From Anaspis maculata (Eukaryota > Arthropoda > Insecta > Coleoptera > Scraptiidae): a DNA stretch of 64,000 nt. Below the pieces are notes generated by a model. The model did no database searches. It had not been told where the DNA came from and worked only from the letters and a program-made list of their open reading frames with translations. The stretch's first letter is position 1; each line of letters starts with the position of its first letter. The position numbers were made by a program, and so were the translations under genes. The stretch spans positions 102,594,363-102,658,362 of the forward strand of contig OX421961.1 of NCBI GenBank assembly GCA_949128115.1, given 5' to 3'. Positions 57,101 through 64,000 of the stretch are shown piece by piece.

Positions 57101-57250
57101 TTGGTCTCGTAACAATAGGTGGTTTTCTTTTACAATCTGAACTAAGTATCGTGGTATCTCACTTTCGCGCATGTGATTTCTCGCTTTTTCTCTCTCTAAC
57201 TTAGATCAGATCAGTGAGTTTTGTGGTAAAAGAAAAGCACCTAATATACT

Positions 57251-57342
57251 ATTCAATATACTTAGCTGCGGCCTGAACAAATTCAGGGATGAAAAGCTGC
57301 GTTTGGTCAGAACACAGCCTGCCGCATAAAATACAAATTCAT
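57251..57342. mobile_element. Diverged family B hairpin (H11)
   Basis: Shares GCTGCGGCCTGA...AAATTCAGGGAT and a GCTGCGTTTGGTCAGAACAC centre with family B, followed by ACAGCCTGCC. The outer stem is short and eroded. Confidence 0.55.
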
Positions 57343-58562
57343 TCTACTTTTTGGATCAACTTTGTCTCCCAGGGAACTGACGATTTCTAATTTCTGTCAT
57401 CAATGTATTCTGGTCATATTTTCCAACATTACCGTTTACTATGCGTTTGAATGTTCAAACTTCATTCAGATCTGATTTAAGGCCATGTCGCTTTTATGAA
57501 GCGGGCCTCCAGGAGTATATCCTCTTGGCTCGTCAGATTTTACTTGTATCATCAGGTATCTGCTGAACTAACCGGGACTCCGGTGAGTAATGTTTGTAAA
57601 AGTCAAGCATTATCAAGCCAGTTTATCTTAATTTTTCAAGGTGGAGCAATTTCAATTGGAACACCAGTATTTATGTGTTCATTTACAGCAAGCGACTCTT
57701 TGGCGTTCTTCTGTCTCGCTTATACTCAAACACATACTTTTTATCAGCGCGTAATTTACGCACAGTGAGCGTTTCCAATCTGCCAGGATGATACATCACG
57801 AGATCCTGGAGAGATGTCTGGACAGAATCGGAACGCTGGTGGTATAGGTTGTTGGTGTGGATTTTTCGTTTTTGCTCGGTCAACTACTTACTTTACAAAT
57901 GAGAGAATATGCCGGCGGACATGCAGTAAATAATAATAAACCGTACACGAAGCAGATTAAATCGGCGCTATCTGAGTGTGATCAGAAAATACTAAACACA
58001 TACCCAGGCCAGTGCATGATGGACTGATAATTAGACGGTGTGCTTGTCACGTGTAGGTATGGGTGTAGTGGCTGAGCCGAGGCATCAAGGTATATGGTAA
58101 AGGTGCTCATTCACCCCATCATGAGCCATCCATCCCAGGCAAAATCCGGTCTCCGGGCGTAGCTGCGTATGCATCCTAGTGCTAATTAAATGGTAGCTTC
58201 CAGTCGGCCAGATTACAGGTGTGGTTATGGTAGTTTCATTGCAATTTATTATTATAATTTAAGGATGCTGGCGAGATGGTCGATCCTCCGCGCCGCTCTG
58301 CATCAGCAAATACCTAATTGAAGATTGTTAGGGGGTTTACCGCGAGTCAAATCGATTTATGGTCTGCCAGGATTCCGCTGGGGCTATACGCTGCAGATAT
58401 GTGCATACACATAGAACTTTCCAAGCGCGCGAAGCTTTGCGAAGGATAACTCTCGCTCTCTTCATGGGCTTTTGTCTTGGGGTTCTTCCACGTACATTTG
58501 GTTCGATATGTTGGCCGACAAAATGGAAATAAGTAGTGCAATAAGCTGAAATCAAGCTACAA
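57343..58562. other. Non-coding stretch
   Basis: No gene recognised; GC-richer DNA at 58030-58200 has no visible feature. Confidence 0.35.
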
Positions 58563-58728
58563 TTCAGTGGCGTAACTAGAGGGGGGCTTCGGGGTCAAAA
58601 CCCCTTCCATTGGCCATCGAATTTCCCGAAAATTTCCAAATGTGGCGCTTTTTTGTTCGCTTTGCTCGCATTCCCGCAGATTTTTCAGTCCTGACCCCCT
58701 TCATCGGACACTTCTAGTTACGCCATTG
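58563..58728. mobile_element. hAT-like MITE with 8 bp target duplication
   Basis: AGCTACAA lies on both sides (58555-58562 and 58729-58736). Ends read CAGTGGCGTAACTAG and, inverted, CAATGGCGTAACTAG, one of the most common end types of insect MITEs. An 8 bp duplication is typical of hAT elements. 166 bp, non-coding. Confidence 0.8.
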
Positions 58729-59329
58729 AGCTACAAATCTGATGGTAACAGGAAAGTGTCTATAATTATCTAAATGGTATCTATATGGAGCAGCGTCATG
58801 AAAGATCAACAACAACTCCAGCATCCTTGCTGATGCTCATCCATTCGACATTCGACCCTATACTTGAGCACAGACTACCAATATTGGTAGAAATTTGCGG
58901 TGAAACCAAACAGCGCATTGCAATTCGAGTTTAATCCACTGATAAGAAGGCTTTTCGTTTAGGAGTTACCCGGGTGATTTTCGCTTTTACTCGACGATTT
59001 TAGTTCGCAACATCTTTTGAAGTGATACAAAGAAAATTGAAATTTGATAAGGATGACAAAAAAAAATCGTCGTCATGTCTGTCGCGGGACTTCTCATCGT
59101 AGCATTCTTCCTGCAACGTCCTTGAAGTTAATTGAAATTATCTATTAAATTGCCTTGATAATGCAATATTGGTTTTGTACATACACTTTTTCTTTGAATT
59201 ATACGTGATTTGAACATTCATTAGTTTGGATGCACCCATAAGCGATAACTGACTGAATTTTATTGGAATCCGTTCAGTACTTTTTGAGCTACTGAACATC
59301 GAAGTTTTGGCTTTAACAGCTCACAGCTT

Positions 59330-59520
59330 TTGGCAGATGACAGATATGTCATAATTTCTGAATCTTTTGAGTAAAGTTTTTGAAGAGTTTTGGAAAGAGC
59401 TATCAAATGTCAAAATCGTTACATCTAAATCTCCTGTCACTTTGGCAGTGACATTTCCGTCTGACAGGTCATAGTGTATAAGCTTTATTTTTACCTTTCT
59501 ACCATCGACCATTAAATTTT
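59330..59520 (+). repeat. Dispersed direct repeat, copy 1
   Basis: GGCAGATGACAGATAT, AGAGCTATCAAA, GGCAGTGACATTTC and CACCTTTCTACCA-type phrases in this order recur at 60795-60985. Confidence 0.6.
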
Positions 59521-60794
59521 GTCAAAATTGGTCTGATAGTCGAAAAATAGAGAGACCAAATTATCAAATGGAAGTAATTATCTTCGAGATTATTTTCAAA
59601 ACTGTGGCAGCTGTGATCAACTGGCAGCAACTTGTTCCGGACGGAACATTTTTCCCAAAGGCTTTCACCCCTGTACTGAGTTACATCAGCATCGGTCAAA
59701 TATTTTTGAAGATATAAAATGAAATAAAATTTTATCGAGAAATTTACGATACAAAATCCGCCGTTGATTTTTACAAAATTATATCTCAAGAAAGAAACGT
59801 TCTTTTGATATGATTTTTGTTTCAAACACTTCTTCAAAGAGTGTCCTAATTATTATGATCTCGCACATAATACACAAAATTTCATTATTTCCCGTCATTC
59901 CATTATTTCCAAACATTCCACCTGTCAGATACTATTTATGTACCGAGTTTCATCAAAATCGGTGGAATTTTTCAAAAGATTTGAAAAAAACGCGGAAAAA
60001 CTGACGTTCCTACTTAATTATGTTGTGGTACACCTGACTGACGTTAACATCAACATTCAGACATAGAGAAAACCGCCCCGGATAAACTTGAAATAACATG
60101 ATATTGCAATTCCTCTCAGACCTAATGCTCTGGTGTTCTCATTTTATGAATAATACATAGTTTCCATACTTATAAACGTAAGCCCAGAAACATTCCGTCT
60201 TCAATATGCTCCGCCGACATGAAAAAATTGCTGAAAATCGCCATACCAATCACTTTAAAATGAAAAACATGAACCCAAAGACATAGCGATCTAATTTTTT
60301 CAGTATATGAAGAGCTGAAATGAAGTATGAATATTTCGTGGGGCTCAAGGCTCACCGGATGTCGAAGTTTGCACTGCAATGTTTTCAAATTCACGGAATG
60401 TGCAAATTCATGTTGAAAAAATGACCGTCAGAAAACCGGAACCGCGTCGATTTTGAAAGTGGATCTATACGACGCTCAACCCAATCTTATTTTGATATCG
60501 GTTAGAATTTTTCGAAAACAGTCGATCCCCGAAAAGGAATGAATTTTTGAGTGGAGTCCTGCATCAAAAGCAAGTCGTCCTGGTCAAAACACGGGTTAGG
60601 CTCTCTCGGGTGGCAACGGCTAAGAGAAATTTTGGAAATTCATAACGCCCGACTGGAAAATGGTGGAAAACTCCAACTGCAGACTTAATTTGACTCCTTT
60701 GTTGTGTTGCTTCCTGTCAAATTAGGTTCCAATCCATCAACAGATGGATTTTGAATAATTGAATGGTAAAGTTTTGAACTTTGACATCCTTATT

Positions 60795-61045
60795 ATTTGA
60801 CAGATGACAGATATAACATAACTTTCACATGTTTTGAATACAGTTTTCCTAGGGATTCAAAATTAGCTATCAAAAATCAAAATTCATTGACAGTGACATT
60901 TCTGAAAAGCTCTTTCTCACCTTTCTACCACAGACCCTACCTACGTACATACCAAATTTGATCGAAATCAGTCAGACGGTTTCGAAATAAATCAGGGGAC
61001 AGACTAACATACTAACATACCACACAGACCGACTGACACGGGGAT
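60795..61045 (+). repeat. Dispersed direct repeat, copy 2, with tail
   Basis: Same phrases as at 59330-59520, then CCAAATTTGATCGAAATC.GTCAGACGGTTTCGAAA and a tail with ACTAACATACTAACATACC. Such tails of ACATAC-type repeats close many arthropod non-autonomous elements. Confidence 0.55.
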
Positions 61046-61570
61046 TTTTCTTTTGGCAGATCTCGTCGTTTAAGCATAGGTACGGGGAGTCCAAAAAATG
61101 ATTTTTTTTTCACCGCGAATTACAGAACGTCGAAATTACGATAGATCGAAACACAATAATTATTGATTCGAGCGACCAACTTAACATAAAAAAAACAGAA
61201 TATCGGATCGGATACATACATGTGATACCATTGAAAAAAAAAGTTGAAATTACAATAACTGATGAACGTTCTGGTAAAAAGAAGGAAAAATACCCTTGAA
61301 ATTTAGTTCAGGCTTCAGGACATGTCAAAACTGTCAAATGAAGAAGGTAAGAATAAAAAACCAGCTTAACTTTATGGCAGGTGACTTGATTGTACTTGAA
61401 CTGAATCTCAAGGGTATTTTTATTTCTATTCATCAAGCATGGAGTGGTTAGTGGTTTTCATGAGCTCACTTTTATGGGGCAATGACTTGACATAGGTTGA
61501 TGGAAACTTTTCTTCTTTAAATAAGCCAAGGAACATAACCTGTAAATTTGATACACGTCATAACACCATA

Positions 61571-63926
61571 CAGGGTGGTCCATCCTAGCGTAATTATCCC
61601 ATAGCGGTCTTACCTTTCAAGATAGAGAAAAAGATGTAAGAAAGAAGTTATATGGTTTGATGAGACCTATAACTTAAAATTATTTTCAGCTATACAGGGT
61701 GTCCCATTTTGACGGGATCAACAAAACGTCAATTTTTTTAAATGGAACACCCTAAATTTTTTTGCATTTTTGGATTCAACTTCTTCAACTGTCTTATGCC
61801 TGTATTTTTGTTTTTGAATTGTGTGGCAGTGCTACCAACTAAAAATTAAAAACTGAAAAAAATCGCATTTCCACAGTTATCTTGAAAAAATCGTAGCGGC
61901 CTTGTTTTTCAAAACTAAGAGATAAAACTTGACATGATGATAGTCAAGTCACAGACCAATATACCAATGTCAAAGATTTGCGATTTTTTGATACAGGGCG
62001 TTCACAAAAAAAAATCAAACTTTATAAATTTCAAAGTCTCATAACTCATTTTTTTCAAATAGCATGCCCCTAGTTTTATAACGTTATCTGATAGCTTTTT
62101 TTATCCTCTTCCATTTTTACTTGGGGTACTCTCCCCTCAACTTCATTTTCTTCAAGATAATCGGAAATTTTCACAAAATTTGTGATTTTTTTAATTTTTT
62201 TCACAAATTGAGTTGGCCGTGATGAATGACAGACAAGCCAAATAGTACGCAACGCTCAATTAGTCAGTCTGAATATTGTCGAACAAGAGAAAATGGCTTC
62301 AACGCAGAAAAAACAAATTGGGATCCTGGATATCGGGATCATTACCAGAATATCATATCAATCATTTTCTCTCGCGTAAAGTCATTTTTCTTTGTTCGAC
62401 AATAGGCGATTTACATTTAAAAAACGCCACCTGGTGTAGAGCTCGGTACTTGATCGTCGAGGACGTTTTTGCGAAGAAAACATACTCCGACGTCTAGTAG
62501 CCTGGTGGGCACTAGTGGATACCTGTATCTAATACCCACATATTGACATGGAAATTTGACAAGTAGAAATAATCTGAAAAAGGGGTTTGCATTTGTGTCT
62601 CATATTTCATGTTATGGTTAGCGTATTTAACAGGTTTGTAGATCTAGCTCCAGAGGTGCGCAGCTGAAAGACTACGCCCCCAGCAATGCACTACATTATT
62701 GCGATAAAAAAAGACAACGTTTACGTCGCGAACACAGAGGTAGCTACGGCGAGCTTGTTAGAATGAAAAATGCGGATCTCCAGCTGAAGTCGAAGCAGGA
62801 AATCTTTAGAAAAAAGCGAGGAAAAAAGGTAGGTGGTGGTTGACTTTGCACGGCCAGCCCGAGGTGATTTTTTCTTGGCTGGCAGGCTGGTCGACGGGCT
62901 TGAGTGTTTCCCTCCGTGCGGGTGTGACAGAGTCTGTTGCTCTTCCTTGGGCGGAAGCTATGGATGATTTAGAGAAAGGTCTGCGACGACGCTGGTCATC
63001 AACATGGGGCCCAATAACGAGCCTATGGGGTCCCAAGGGTTCACAGGAACGAAAGTTTGCTTGTAGCGTACTGCAAAAGACAGCAAAGTGACAGTTTTGA
63101 CATGCCACCAATTGACGTAACCACCGCCGTTGCCAGACGGCAACTTACACCAGTTCTAAAAATTAACTCCCTAAAACTTCCTCGACGAAACGGCCATTTT
63201 CCCCAATAAGGTCAATCGCCTATATTCAGACTGACTAACTGAGAGTTGCGTACTATTTGGCTTGTCTGTCATTCATCACGGCCAACTCAATTTGTGAAAG
63301 AAAAAAAAATCACAAATTTTGTGAAATTTTCCGATTATCTCGAAAAAAATGAAGTTCAAGGGTAGGGTATCCCTGGTAAAAATGAAAGAGGATAAAAAAA
63401 GCTATCAGATGACGTTATAAAATTAGGGGTATGCCATTTGAAAAAAATGAGTTATGAGACTTTGAAAATTATGAAGTTTGATTTTTTTTTTGTGAACGCC
63501 CTGTATCAAGAAATCGCAATTTTTTGACATTGGGATATTGGTCTTTGACTTGACTATCACTTTGTCAAGTTTCATCTCTTAGTTTTGAAAAGCAAGGCCG
63601 CTACGATTTTTTCAAGATAACTGTGGAAATGCGATTTTTTTCAGTTTTCAATTTTTAGTTGGTAGCACTGCCACACAATTGGAAAACAAAAATACAGGCA
63701 TAAGACAGTTGAAAAAGCTAAATCCGAAAATGCAAAAAAATATAGGGTGTCCCATTTAAAAAAATTAACGTTTTGTTGATCCCGTCAAAATGGGACACCC
63801 TGTATAGCTGAAAATAATTTTAGGTTATAGGTCTCATTAAACCATATAACTTCTTTCTTACATCTTTTTCTCTATCTTGAACGGTAAGACCGCTATGGGA
63901 TAATTACGCTAGAATGGACCACCCTG
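61571..63926. mobile_element. 2.4 kb palindromic element with three nested end pairs
   Basis: The arms (61571 to about 62277 and about 63221 to 63926, around 707 bp each) are inverted copies at high identity. Outer tips read CAGGGTGGTCCAT and its complement, bordered by TA. Two further pairs of TACAGGG ends lie symmetrically inside: TACAGGGTGTCCCATTTTGA at 61693 with its inverse ending 63804, and TACAGGGCGTTCAC at 61992 with its inverse ending 63505. The centre of about 940 bp has GC-richer DNA (62830-63110) without recognised protein. Confidence 0.9.
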
Positions 63927-64000
63927 TATATAAAAAACCAAGAACGTAAAGCCCGGATTTTTCAAATTTTCAGTATCATAAAGTCCAGAAAATTCATTTT

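Noticed and set aside
62276..62497. 73-codon frame at the edge of the 61571-63926 element
   Set aside because: It starts in the inverted arm and has no recognisable motif; likely chance.

Overview
The window looks like arthropod nuclear DNA, most likely insect. It is AT-rich, has spliced exons with GT/AG boundaries separated by kilobase introns, and is dense in eukaryotic transposons. The order cannot be fixed from sequence alone; a hemipteran-like genome would fit the transposon mix, but that is inference.

One host gene is clear. Four plus-strand exons (23929-24211, 30730-30978, 31386-31555, 41542-41707) join in consistent phases. They encode a PR (SET-like) domain, a PLDLS motif of the CtBP-binding type, and five C2H2 zinc fingers: a PRDM-type transcription regulator. 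The 5' exons were not found. A short possible last exon lies at 46496-46525; otherwise the gene continues beyond the window. A second, unrecognised minus-strand gene or broken gene (25181-25699) sits inside the first visible intron.

Most of the rest is mobile DNA. From the left: tandem GIY-YIG fragments of a Penelope-like element (1.4-1.9 kb); a LINE tail broken by a hairpin MITE (4.6-5.5 kb); a 2.2 kb element with about 570 bp inverted arms, a cysteine-rich ORF remnant and a TTAA-flanked MITE (6.2-8.4 kb); a Copia retrotransposon with identical LTRs inserted in a terminal-inverted-repeat element (9.0-14.3 kb); a LINE fragment inside another inverted-repeat element (18.1-20.2 kb); degenerate tandem repeats (22.3-23.3 kb); a dead mariner (28.5-29.4 kb); two tRNA-derived SINE copies (33.6 and 39.5 kb); three more long palindromic elements (42.8-43.9, 48.7-49.6, 61.6-63.9 kb); RNase H and Tc1-like fragments (50-51.5 kb); and a hAT-like MITE (58.6 kb).

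The most unusual signals are structural. Many short hairpin elements of about 110-125 bp sit between TA dinucleotides; some share the inner part of the hairpin while the outer stem differs, others share the outer part while the inner differs. The last palindrome holds three concentric pairs of TACAGGG-type ends. A five-copy repeat has a well conserved core always on the plus strand. Several hairpins lie in introns of the PRDM gene and would be transcribed as foldback RNA.
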